NCBI RefSeq assembly: GCF_027366395.1
Contig: NZ_CP114771.1
Coordinates: forward strand, 4,898,001-4,962,000
From: Endozoicomonas sp. GU-1
GTDB lineage: Bacteria; Pseudomonadota; Gammaproteobacteria; Pseudomonadales; Endozoicomonadaceae
Length of the DNA stretch: 64,000 nt
Direction: 5' to 3'
Below, in pieces: positions 57,513 to 64,000 of the stretch. Under the pieces are notes generated by a model that was not told the DNA's origin, did no database searches, and was given only the letters and a program-made list of their open reading frames with translations. Within the stretch, counting starts at the first letter, position 1. Each line of letters starts with the position of its first letter. The translations under genes were made by a program, and so were the position numbers.

Positions 57513-58091
57513 TATTGTGCTCAGACAACCTGCCGGTTTTTCCGGCTGGTTGCCTGGATTACTGGAAAACTTCCCTTTGTGCCTCTTTCGGGAGAGCGTA
57601 TCGGGAGGTTTTTTTATGCCTGAAACTTTTATTAAAAAAACCTGTGCCCTGTTTTGGGCATTTTTTTTATGCGTTAAAACCAGTATCATTACGCACTGCC
57701 GCTTATGTGGGTAAGTATAATGCGAGGCGGCTTTATTGTTGGGGGTTGATTTCAGCTGTCAGGTTGTTATTTGAGGTGCGGGGGTTCTGCGAGAGAGCTT
57801 TTGAGTCTTTGTCCTTTCCGGGTTAACAAAAGCCCTGTTTCAGAAGCAAATCTGTTATCATGTCTGGTGTCCTTTGTTTGAACTTGTGACGAATGGACTG
57901 TGATGGGTGTTATCCTGCCAATAATAAAGTTCGGGGTTCAAAAACGGAAAGCCGGTTTACTGATCGATTGTACGTTTTACAGAGTTCCTCGCTGGAGGTT
58001 TGCGGAGACTCTCGGACAGGCTTCCTAGTTATCACACCCATGAACAAAAAGAAGTCATTGGGCATTCAGCCCGGATGGGGAGAGTAGGTTA
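57513..58091 (+). other. Long gap between rpsI and petA
   Basis: A 579-bp region without a recognised gene. It contains a hairpin AACCTGCCGG-TTTTT-CCGGCTGGTT at about 57534-57558, without a T tail, and a better terminator at 57645-57668. The remaining 400 bp should hold the petABC promoter; I saw no consensus. A small open frame starting at 57616 has no family-like sequence and overlaps the terminator. Confidence 0.5.
57645..57668 (+). terminator. Intrinsic terminator of rplM-rpsI
   Basis: TGCCC, loop TGTTTT, GGGCA followed by eight T. The stem is short but the T run is strong; located 133 bp after rpsI. Confidence 0.7.
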
Positions 58092-58685
58092 ATGAGTGAC
58101 AACGGCATAAACAAAGGCCGGCGCCGCTTTCTCGTGGCAGCGACTTCGGTGGTGGGGGCTGCCGGTGCTGTAGGGGTCGCTACGCCTTTTCTGAAGTCGT
58201 GGAACCCGAGTGCAAAAGCTAAGGCTGCCGGTGCACCGGTAAAAGTCAATTTAAGCAAGCTGGAACCCGGGCAACAGGTTGTCTATGAATGGCGGGGTAA
58301 ACCAGTCTTTGTGCTGCGACGTACCAAAGATATGCTTAATGAACTGCCATCACAGGATGGGCGTTTGCGCGACCCGAAATCAGAAAGCTCAGAGCAGCCT
58401 GAGTATGCCACCAATCCGTACCGTTCACGGACGGAAGATGTTCTTGTTCTGGTCGGTTTGTGTACCCACCTTGGGTGTTCTCCAAAATATCTGCCGGAAG
58501 TCAAACCCATGGAGTTTGATGCCAACTGGAAGGGGGGGTATTTCTGCCCCTGTCATGGTTCGCGGTTCGATCTGGCCGGTCGGGTGTATAAAGGAGTTCC
58601 TGCCCCAACGAATCTGGTCGTGCCACCTTACTCCTTTGAAGGCGATGATATTCTGATTATCGGTAAAGATGAGGAGAATGCGTGA
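58092..58685 (+). CDS. petA: Ubiquinol-cytochrome c reductase iron-sulfur subunit (Rieske)
   Basis: PetA is the Rieske subunit of the bc1 complex, passing electrons from ubiquinol to cytochrome c1. The 197-residue protein has a twin-arginine signal/anchor (GRRRFLVAATSVVGAAGAVG) at 9-28, and the cluster-binding boxes CTHLGC at 124-129 and CPCHGS at about 152-157 that coordinate the 2Fe-2S centre through Cys and His. It starts at ATG 58092 with GGAGAGTAGGTTA upstream, and overlaps petB by four bases (ATGA). Confidence 0.97.
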   Translation: MSDNGINKGRRRFLVAATSVVGAAGAVGVATPFLKSWNPSAKAKAAGAPVKVNLSKLEPGQQVVYEWRGKPVFVLRRTKDMLNELPSQDGRLRDPKSESSEQPEYATNPYRSRTEDVLVLVGLCTHLGCSPKYLPEVKPMEFDANWKGGYFCPCHGSRFDLAGRVYKGVPAPTNLVVPPYSFEGDDILIIGKDEENA

Positions 58686-59920
58686 TGGGAAATAAAATAA
58701 TGGCCTGGGTTGATGCCCGACTTCCCGTCACCCAGGCGTGGGAGAAGCATCTCAGCAAATATTATGCGCCCAAAAACTTCAACTTCTGGTATTTCTTTGG
58801 TTCTCTGGCCCTGCTGGTTCTGGTTAACCAGCTCCTGACGGGCATCTGGCTGACCATGAGTTATGTGCCCAGCGCTGAAGCCGCTTTTGCTTCTGTTGAG
58901 TACATCATGCGGGATGTGGAATATGGCTGGTTAATCCGCTATATGCACTCTACCGGCGCATCCATGTTCTTTGTGGTTATTTATTGCCACATGTTTCGTG
59001 GTCTTCTCTACGGGTCCTACAAGGCACCACGGGAGTTGATCTGGATCTTTGGTATGGCCATCTACCTGGCGCTGATGGGTGAGGCCTTTATGGGGTACCT
59101 GTTGCCCTGGGGGCAGATGTCCTATTGGGGGGCGCAGGTAATTATTTCCCTGTTTGGCGCTATTCCGGTGATTGGTCCGGATCTTCAGCAGTGGATTCGT
59201 GGTGACTTCCTGATTTCCGGTATTACCCTGAACCGCTTCTTTGCGCTGCATGTCATTGCGCTGCCGATCGTTATTCTTGGTCTGGTGGTTTTGCACATTC
59301 TGGCATTGCATGAAGTGGGCTCAAACAATCCGGACGGTATAGATATCAAGAAGAACAAAGGACCCGATGGTGTGCCCCTGGATGGTATCGCTTTCCACCC
59401 CTACTACACCGTTAAGGATATTGTCGGGGTTGTGGTCTTCCTGTTTGTGTTCTGTGGCATTATTTTCTTCTTCCCGGAGATGGGCGGGTTCTTCCTTGAG
59501 CATGCCAACTTTGAACCGGCCAACGGCCTGAAGACGCCCGAGCATATTGCACCAGTCTGGTACTTTGGCGCGTTCTACTCCATCCTCAGGGCGATTACCT
59601 TTGATATCGGGCCAATCGACTCCAAGCTGGGTGGGGTTATCGCCATGGGGGGCGCGATTGCCATTCTCTTTGTTCTGCCCTGGCTGGATCGCAGCCCGGT
59701 CAGATCGTGGCGTTACAAGGGCATGATCAGCAGAACCAGCATTGTGGTTTTTGCCTTTGTCTTTATTTTGCTGACCTGGCTCGGAACGCAACCGGCAACT
59801 GAGACTTATACACTCATTGCCCAGATCTGTACGCTGATTTACTTTGCGTTCTTCCTGTTGATGCCTTTCTACACACGATGGGAGAAGACCAAACCTGTAC
59901 CTGAGAGGGTGACCGGCTAA
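58682..59920 (+). CDS. petB: Cytochrome b of the bc1 complex
   Basis: PetB carries hemes bL and bH and the quinol sites. The 412-residue integral membrane protein has about eight to nine helices. Heme ligands lie in the pairs near His89/His103 (RYMHSTGAS, YCHMFRG) and near His190/His205 (FFALHVIALP, VLHILALHE). The Qo-loop motif, PEWY in mitochondria, reads PVWY here in HIAPVWYFGAF, a variant I recall as usual in beta/gammaproteobacteria. It is fully conserved otherwise (GYLLPWGQMSYWG). It overlaps petA by four bases and petC by one. Confidence 0.97.
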   Translation: MMGNKIMAWVDARLPVTQAWEKHLSKYYAPKNFNFWYFFGSLALLVLVNQLLTGIWLTMSYVPSAEAAFASVEYIMRDVEYGWLIRYMHSTGASMFFVVIYCHMFRGLLYGSYKAPRELIWIFGMAIYLALMGEAFMGYLLPWGQMSYWGAQVIISLFGAIPVIGPDLQQWIRGDFLISGITLNRFFALHVIALPIVILGLVVLHILALHEVGSNNPDGIDIKKNKGPDGVPLDGIAFHPYYTVKDIVGVVVFLFVFCGIIFFFPEMGGFFLEHANFEPANGLKTPEHIAPVWYFGAFYSILRAITFDIGPIDSKLGGVIAMGGAIAILFVLPWLDRSPVRSWRYKGMISRTSIVVFAFVFILLTWLGTQPATETYTLIAQICTLIYFAFFLLMPFYTRWEKTKPVPERVTG

Positions 59921-60690
59921 TGAAAAGAATAATACTGACCATTAAGTTGTTTCTGGTTTCGGTGCTGTTTTCATCGTTGGCGGCAGCAGCCGGTGGGGGA
60001 TACCCTCTTGATGAAGCCAATCTGGACCCTTCTGACAAAGCTTCGCTGCAGCGGGGGGCGAAGTATTACCAGAACTACTGTGCAGGTTGTCATGCGACCC
60101 AGTATCAGCGCTATGAGCGGGTAGCGGATGACCTTGGCATTCCCCATGACCTGATGATGGAGCACCTGGTATTCGATAAGTCTGCCAAGATCGGTGATCT
60201 GATGCATAACAGCATGGACCCGGACGAAGCGAAGGTCTGGTTTGGTGCTACACCTCCGGACCTGACACTGGTGTCCCGCGTTAAAGGTGGGCCTGACTGG
60301 CTTTATACCTACCTCCGGACCTTCTACGAAGACCCAAGCCGCCCTTATGGGGTAAATAACAAGGTCTTCCCGGATGTTGGTATGCCCCATGTGCTTCTGG
60401 GGCTTCAGGGAGTACAGATCGACAATTGCGGTGATACAGACCCAACGGCCCGTGACCCGCTGACCGGAGACAAGATCTGTGGCCTGACGGTTGATCCGGA
60501 GCGTAAGGGGAGTATGACGCCCAGCGAATACGATCAAATGGCCTATGATTTGACCAACTTCCTGGCTTACTCTGCGGAGCCAATGCAAGAACAGCGTAAG
60601 CAGCTGGGTATTTATGTATACCTGTTCCTGGCGCTGTTCTTCGTGTTTGCCTATCTGCTCAAACGGGAATTCTGGAAGGATGTCCACTAA
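59920..60690 (+). CDS. petC: Cytochrome c1 of the bc1 complex
   Basis: PetC is the membrane-anchored c-type cytochrome of the complex. The 256-residue protein has a signal peptide (KLFLVSVLFSSLAAAAG), the heme-binding CAGCH at about 54-58, a cytochrome c1 core with TPPDLTLVSRVKGGPDWLYTYLRTFY and PHVLLGLQG, and a C-terminal membrane helix (YVYLFLALFFVFAYLLKREFW). It overlaps petB by one base and is followed by a terminator. The sspA/sspB genes, which commonly follow petC in gammaproteobacteria, are not here. Confidence 0.97.
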   Translation: MKRIILTIKLFLVSVLFSSLAAAAGGGYPLDEANLDPSDKASLQRGAKYYQNYCAGCHATQYQRYERVADDLGIPHDLMMEHLVFDKSAKIGDLMHNSMDPDEAKVWFGATPPDLTLVSRVKGGPDWLYTYLRTFYEDPSRPYGVNNKVFPDVGMPHVLLGLQGVQIDNCGDTDPTARDPLTGDKICGLTVDPERKGSMTPSEYDQMAYDLTNFLAYSAEPMQEQRKQLGIYVYLFLALFFVFAYLLKREFWKDVH

Positions 60691-60724
60691 GCAATAGTCG
60701 CCGTTATCGGCTCTCTGAACCAAC

Positions 60725-60768
60725 AAGCCCACAAAGGAATGTTCTTCTTTGTGGGCTTTGTGCTTTTT
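60725..60768 (+). terminator. Intrinsic terminator of petABC
   Basis: A perfect 12-base stem AAGCCCACAAAG, ten-base loop, CTTTGTGGGCTT, then TGTGCTTTTT, 35 bp after petC. Confidence 0.85.
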
Positions 60769-60871
60769 ATGGTTATCAAAAAGCCGACAATGACAGGCTT
60801 CATCTCTGGCTGTCAGTAGAAGGGCTTGCTAAGATTCCAGTTTTTTGAATCCCCCTCTGGTATTTAAGACG

Positions 60872-61420
60872 ATGAGTAAATCACTTCGTGACCAGCTGAT
60901 GAAAGCTGGCCTTGCGACAAAACAACAGGCATTACAGGCCAAAACCAGTAATAAGAAAAAGAAACAGCAGGCTGCCCGCTCTGGTGATATGACCGATCAG
61001 GAAAAGCGCCGTATTGAGCTGGAGAAAGAGAGGCAGGCTCAGGCTGAGAAAGATCGTGAGCTGAATCGACAGCTTGAAGATGAACGTCAGCGTAAGGCCT
61101 TGGACGCACAGGTTCGTCAACTGATTGAGACTAATGCATTGTCCCGTAATGGGGGCGAAGCAGAATATAAGTTTGTTTATGAAAACAAAATCAAGAAAAT
61201 TTATGTGACTGATGAACAGTTAACCAGGTTGGAAAGGGGCTTGCTGGCCCTGGCGATACTGGGCGACGATTTTCTGGTCATCCCTGCGCCGGTGGCCAGT
61301 AAGATTGCAGAGCGAAAGCCAGAAGCGATTGTCATGCAGAATAATAAGTCTGGCGATCTGACCGAGGAAGAAGAAGACTGGTATGCGGATTATCAGATTC
61401 CGGATGACCTGATGTGGTAA
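60872..61420 (+). CDS. DUF2058 family protein (YaiL-like)
   Basis: A 182-residue cytoplasmic protein of the DUF2058/YaiL family (sometimes called nucleoprotein/polysaccharide-associated). It starts MSKSLRDQLMKAGLATKQQ, has a basic stretch with KKKKQQA, a long charged coiled coil (about 45-85) and a folded C-terminal part with YKFVYENKIKKIYVTDEQLTRLERG, FLVIPAPVASKI and an acidic end EEEEDWYADYQIPDDLMW, all matching the family as I know it. I chose ATG 60872 by homology over TTG 60845. Function unknown. Confidence 0.87.
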   Translation: MSKSLRDQLMKAGLATKQQALQAKTSNKKKKQQAARSGDMTDQEKRRIELEKERQAQAEKDRELNRQLEDERQRKALDAQVRQLIETNALSRNGGEAEYKFVYENKIKKIYVTDEQLTRLERGLLALAILGDDFLVIPAPVASKIAERKPEAIVMQNNKSGDLTEEEEDWYADYQIPDDLMW

Positions 61421-61504
61421 CGGGGGCCACCCCCCCGTTCAATGAATGTGTTCTCAAGATGTTACTTAATGAATGAGAACCATTGTTGGCTGCTCTGGCA
61501 ACGG

Positions 61505-61882
61505 TTAGTCAACCGTTGCCAGGGCTTCAATTTCTACCTTCACATCTTTTGGCAGACGGGCAACTTCAACTAGGCTGCGGGCAGGGAAAGGTACTTTGAA
61601 ATACTGTTTGTAGACTTCGTTAATATTGCTGAACTCATCCATATCGCGAACGAATACGGTGACTTTTTTCACCCGGTTCATGCCGCTGCCGGCCGCTTCT
61701 AATACTGCTTTCAGGTTTTTCAGGCACTGATGAGCCTGCTGTTTGGTGTCTTCAGACACTTCTCCGGTTTCCGGATCGATTGGCAGTTGGCCAGATGTGA
61801 AAACCAGGTTACCAAAGCGCATACCCTGAGAGTATGGGCCGATAGCCGGAGGAGCGTCAGGGGTTTCGATCACTTTGTCCAT
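61505..61882 (-). CDS. ridA: Reactive intermediate/imine deaminase RidA
   Basis: RidA hydrolyses reactive enamines/imines from pyridoxal-phosphate enzymes, protecting metabolism. The 125-residue protein (ATG 61882) has IETPDAPPAIGPYSQGMRFGNLVFTSGQLPID at its start, the KNLKAVLEAAGS helix, VKKVTVFVRDMDEFSNINEVYKQYF and the diagnostic end PARSLVEVARLPKDVKVEIEA with the active-site Arg. The in-frame extension to 61948 lacks homology. It stands alone on this strand. Confidence 0.96.
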   Translation of the reverse strand: MDKVIETPDAPPAIGPYSQGMRFGNLVFTSGQLPIDPETGEVSEDTKQQAHQCLKNLKAVLEAAGSGMNRVKKVTVFVRDMDEFSNINEVYKQYFKVPFPARSLVEVARLPKDVKVEIEALATVD

Positions 61883-62216
61883 GATGATTAAGCCGCTTTG
61901 TTTAAGGGAAAGGGACGAGATTTTAGAGATGTCGCGTGTGTTTGTCATCGGTTCAAAGTGAATTTAGGGGTTTATTTTTGACCGGTTTCCCAAAGATCAT
62001 GACCGCCATGTTTACTCTTCAGGTGTCGTTTTTTGGCAGGTATGCTTTGTGTAGAACTTGATGGCAAGGGGGAAACTCAGCCGAAAAGCCTCGTCTTCAA
62101 AACTTCTCTCCATATAGTGTTTTTTAAATTCTGAAAGCTTAATCTGGACTTATATAAACAGCCATGGGTAGGTAGCCCGGTTTCCGGATTATGAACATCG
62201 CGACAAATTGCAAAAC

Positions 62217-62242
62217 TGTCACATTTTTATCGTAAAGTGACA
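62217..62242. promoter_or_regulatory. Possible operator upstream of yjbQ
   Basis: Inverted hexamers TGTCAC and GTGACA separated by 14 bases, just before the small frame upstream of yjbQ. The spacing and halves do not match Crp/Vfr (TGTGA-N6-TCACA). Purely sequence-based. Confidence 0.28.
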
Positions 62243-62244
62243 TC

Positions 62245-62304
62245 ATGGATACGGATCCTTTGATGACTGACGGATTGTTATCGGCACCTTTGAGCGAGGG
62301 TTAA
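62245..62304 (+). CDS. Possible 19-residue upstream ORF of yjbQ
   Basis: ATG to TAA, 19 residues (MDTDPLMTDGLLSAPLSEG), ending three bases before the yjbQ start codon. No good ribosome binding site is visible and the sequence is not a known leader peptide. Translation is uncertain. Confidence 0.2.
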   Translation: MDTDPLMTDGLLSAPLSEG

Positions 62305-62307
62305 ATC

Positions 62308-62736
62308 ATGTGGTTTCAGAAACAGGTTCAGCTGCGTCCCTACCGGAGGGGGTTTCATGTGGTTACGGCCGAAATTATTGGTCAGTTACCGGAGCTGGAG
62401 AATTATAAGACAGGGCTTTGTCATATCTTTTTACAGCATACTTCTGCTTCACTGACACTCAATGAGCATGCCGACCCCAATGTCCGTCATGATATGGAAG
62501 CCTTCAGCAATCATTATATCCCTGAAAATGAAGAGTATTTTCTCCATGTGATAGAAGGCAGTGATGATATGCCGGCCCACATTAAATCCAGCCTGTTTGG
62601 TGCCGATGTAATCATTCCAATCACGGATGGTTCGCTGGCTTTGGGTCATTGGCAGGGGATATGGCTGGGGGAACACAGAGACAGTGGCGGAAGTCGTAAG
62701 TTAATCATCACTTTACACGGTGAAAGTTATACGTAA
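62308..62736 (+). CDS. yjbQ: YjbQ family protein (UPF0047)
   Basis: A 142-residue protein of the YjbQ/UPF0047 family, described as having a weak secondary thiamine-phosphate synthase activity. It begins MWFQKQVQLRPYRRGFHVVT and has GLCHIFLQHTSASLTLNEHADPNVRHDMEAF, the conserved His/Asp block, SDDMPAHIKSSLFGADVIIPI and the end LGHWQGIWLGEHRDSGGSRKL, as in the family. The metal-site His and the Gln-Gly-Ile-Trp motif are intact. It is followed by the SutA-like gene after 160 bp. Confidence 0.93.
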   Translation: MWFQKQVQLRPYRRGFHVVTAEIIGQLPELENYKTGLCHIFLQHTSASLTLNEHADPNVRHDMEAFSNHYIPENEEYFLHVIEGSDDMPAHIKSSLFGADVIIPITDGSLALGHWQGIWLGEHRDSGGSRKLIITLHGESYT

Positions 62737-62896
62737 TGATAAAAAACAAGCATTAACAATGTATTTTTTATACAGGAGGGTGAGACCAAACTGGCATTTT
62801 AACAATGCTGGACTATAACTATAAAAATTGGACAAGAAGTCAATCTCAATATTTCGGAATGGACATTCCGAAAACCAGTACCTAGAGGACATAGCT

Positions 62897-63142
62897 ATGG
62901 CACGGAAAAAGCCGACTAAAGCTGCTGCTGGTTTTGATGGCGCTGATATAGGGTTTCTGGGGAGCCGCGACGAACCTGCTGAAGAGAGGACCGTCGAGTC
63001 TCGTAAAAAACTCAGGGCAAGTCTGGATGCCCAGGTAGAAGAGTTTTTGAAGAAAGGAGGCCAGATTGAGGAGATTCCATCGAACATTACCGCAGACCCA
63101 CCGAAAAAGCCCTCCGGTGAATATGGTAACAGACCAATATAG
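62897..63142 (+). CDS. sutA: SutA-like RNA polymerase-associated regulator
   Basis: SutA of Pseudomonas binds RNA polymerase and adjusts slow-growth transcription. This 81-residue protein has the same C-terminal part as I recall for SutA: a charged helix KLRASLDAQVEEFLKKGGQI followed by EEIPSNITADPPKKPSGEYG and NRPI. The N-terminal part (KKPTKAAAGFDGADIGFLG) is shorter and far less acidic than that of the Pseudomonas protein, whose acidic tail is needed for function there. ATG 62897 has GAGG nine bases upstream. A strong terminator follows. Confidence 0.75.
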   Translation: MARKKPTKAAAGFDGADIGFLGSRDEPAEERTVESRKKLRASLDAQVEEFLKKGGQIEEIPSNITADPPKKPSGEYGNRPI

Positions 63143-63156
63143 TTTAACCGTTAAAG

Positions 63157-63180
63157 CCCGGCATTCGCCGGGTTTTTTTT
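63157..63180 (+). terminator. Intrinsic terminator of the sutA-like gene
   Basis: CCCGGC, loop ATTC, GCCGGG followed by eight T, 15 bp after the stop codon. Confidence 0.9.
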
Positions 63181-63265
63181 GCATATATATTTTATACCAG
63201 AAGCGCACGACAGCATGGATGCAAGACTGCCCATGAAAAATGATCAGTGAGCGCTTCCAGAAGAT

Positions 63266-64000
63266 TCAAACGACTTCTACCCAATTACCACCGTCGTAAG
63301 GCGATAGTTCTCCAATTGGCTCCAGAGACAATCCAAATCTTGCCGCGACGTTATGGAAAGCTTCTTCCGCTGCCGGATCTACCGCGACCAACAGTCCACC
63401 GCTGGTTTGGGGATCACAGAGAATGTGTTTCTGTTGCTCGGAAATATTGGCGGCTTTGTGGCCATAGCTGGCATAGTTTCTTTCCGTTCCGCCGGGAATG
63501 CAGCCTTGCTGACGATAGGTTTCCACATGAGGAAGAAGTGGCAGCTTGTCGGTATACAGCGTGGCTTTTACCTTGCTGCCTTCACAAACCTCCAGAAGAT
63601 GGCCAAGAAGACCAAAGCCAGTAACATCGGTGATGGCACTGATGCCATTCAGCAGAGACAGATCGGCACCCATGGTGTTCATTACGCACATGGAGTCACG
63701 GGCAATATGCTGGTGCTCCTCCTGCAACAGCTTTTTCTTTTGCGCGGTTGTGAGAATACCAACGCCAAGCGGCTTGGTCAGATAAAGCTTGTGACCCGCC
63801 TGAGCCTGATCATTTCTTTTCAGGTGCTCAAGGGATACACGACCGGTGACGGCAAGTCCGAAGATGGGTTCAGGGGCGTCAATACTGTGACCTCCAGCCA
63901 GAGGTATACCAGCGTCAGCACATGCCTGACGACCGCCGTCTACTACCTGGGCTGCGACTTCCGGCGGTAGCTTGTTAACGGGCCAGCCAAGAATGGCAAT
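63266..64000 (-). CDS. selD: Selenide, water dikinase (3' part, cut by window edge)
   Basis: SelD makes selenophosphate from selenide and ATP for selenocysteine and selenouridine. The 244 codons in the window give the central and C-terminal parts: [69 protein letters not shown] and [19 protein letters not shown], all standard SelD/AIRS motifs. The N-terminal Cys/Sec-containing loop lies outside the window, so whether the protein itself contains selenocysteine cannot be judged. It ends at TGA 63266-63268 (…NWVEVV). Confidence 0.95.
   Translation of the reverse strand: MAILGWPVNKLPPEVAAQVVDGGRQACADAGIPLAGGHSIDAPEPIFGLAVTGRVSLEHLKRNDQAQAGHKLYLTKPLGVGILTTAQKKKLLQEEHQHIARDSMCVMNTMGADLSLLNGISAITDVTGFGLLGHLLEVCEGSKVKATLYTDKLPLLPHVETYRQQGCIPGGTERNYASYGHKAANISEQQKHILCDPQTSGGLLVAVDPAAEEAFHNVAARFGLSLEPIGELSPYDGGNWVEVV

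Larger units (their letters stand above)
61883..62307. other. Intergenic region between divergent ridA and yjbQ
   Basis: A 425-bp gap. Its left part holds the ridA promoter region. At 62217-62242 an inverted repeat TGTCAC...GTGACA lies before yjbQ, and at 62245-62304 there is a small open frame. I saw no tRNA or clear terminator. Confidence 0.5.

Noticed and set aside
57616-57714. Small ORF after rpsI
   Set aside because: Covers the intrinsic terminator, has a low-complexity hydrophobic sequence and no family likeness.

Overview
This window looks like a chromosome segment of a marine gammaproteobacterium. The best guess is Endozoicomonas or a close relative in the Oceanospirillales/Hahellaceae. 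The basis is gene order and content, not a database match. Several blocks follow the order known from Pseudomonas: ispB / rplU-rpmA-obgE-proB; rpsT / murJ-ribF-ileS-lspA-fkpB-ispH followed by minor pilins; rpe-gph-trpE-trpG-trpD-trpC-crp(vfr)-osmC; and zapE/zapG with rplM-rpsI-petABC. Large ankyrin-repeat proteins of the kind abundant in Endozoicomonas are also present. No rRNA, tRNA, CRISPR array or complete transposase gene was recognised.

Layout. 1-4.8 kb (minus strand): the start of prfC, a histidine-cluster membrane protein, and a four-gene operon encoding a retropepsin-like protease, a DUF2796/ZrgA-like periplasmic protein, an ABC ATPase and an FtsX/MacB-type permease, resembling zinc-regulated ABC loci. 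5-7.2 kb: phosphomannomutase and galU, which make sugar nucleotides for surface polysaccharide. 7.3-16.2 kb: three tandem near-identical genes (about 900-980 codons) with a shared N-terminal domain of about 600 residues and 9 or 11 C-terminal ankyrin repeats. 16.4-29.5 kb: housekeeping genes for quinone tail, ribosome, ribosome assembly, proline, lipid II flipping, flavin, Ile-tRNA, lipoprotein processing and isoprenoids. 29.9-41.0 kb: two successive type IV minor-pilin operons, only the first with pilY1; the second ends at a 168-bp MITE-like element. 41-48 kb: an SDR pseudogene, zapE, zapG, trxB, cysZ, a HIT protein, an OsmC-like protein, a Crp/Vfr regulator and sodC. 48.1-55 kb: the trpEGDC run, an unidentified gene, a gph remnant and rpe. 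55.3-60.7 kb: an unidentified secreted protein, rplM-rpsI and petABC (cytochrome bc1). 60.9-64 kb: a DUF2058 gene, ridA, yjbQ, a SutA-like regulator and the 3' part of selD.

Odd points. Three conserved genes (ispH, cysZ, sodC) are each broken by a single-base frameshift at a homopolymer, so sequencing error must be excluded before calling them pseudogenes. Two others (an SDR gene and gph) carry internal deletions that cannot be base-calling errors. The ankyrin triplication, the MITE and its relic, and duplicated short sequences at several gene ends show a locally rearranging chromosome.
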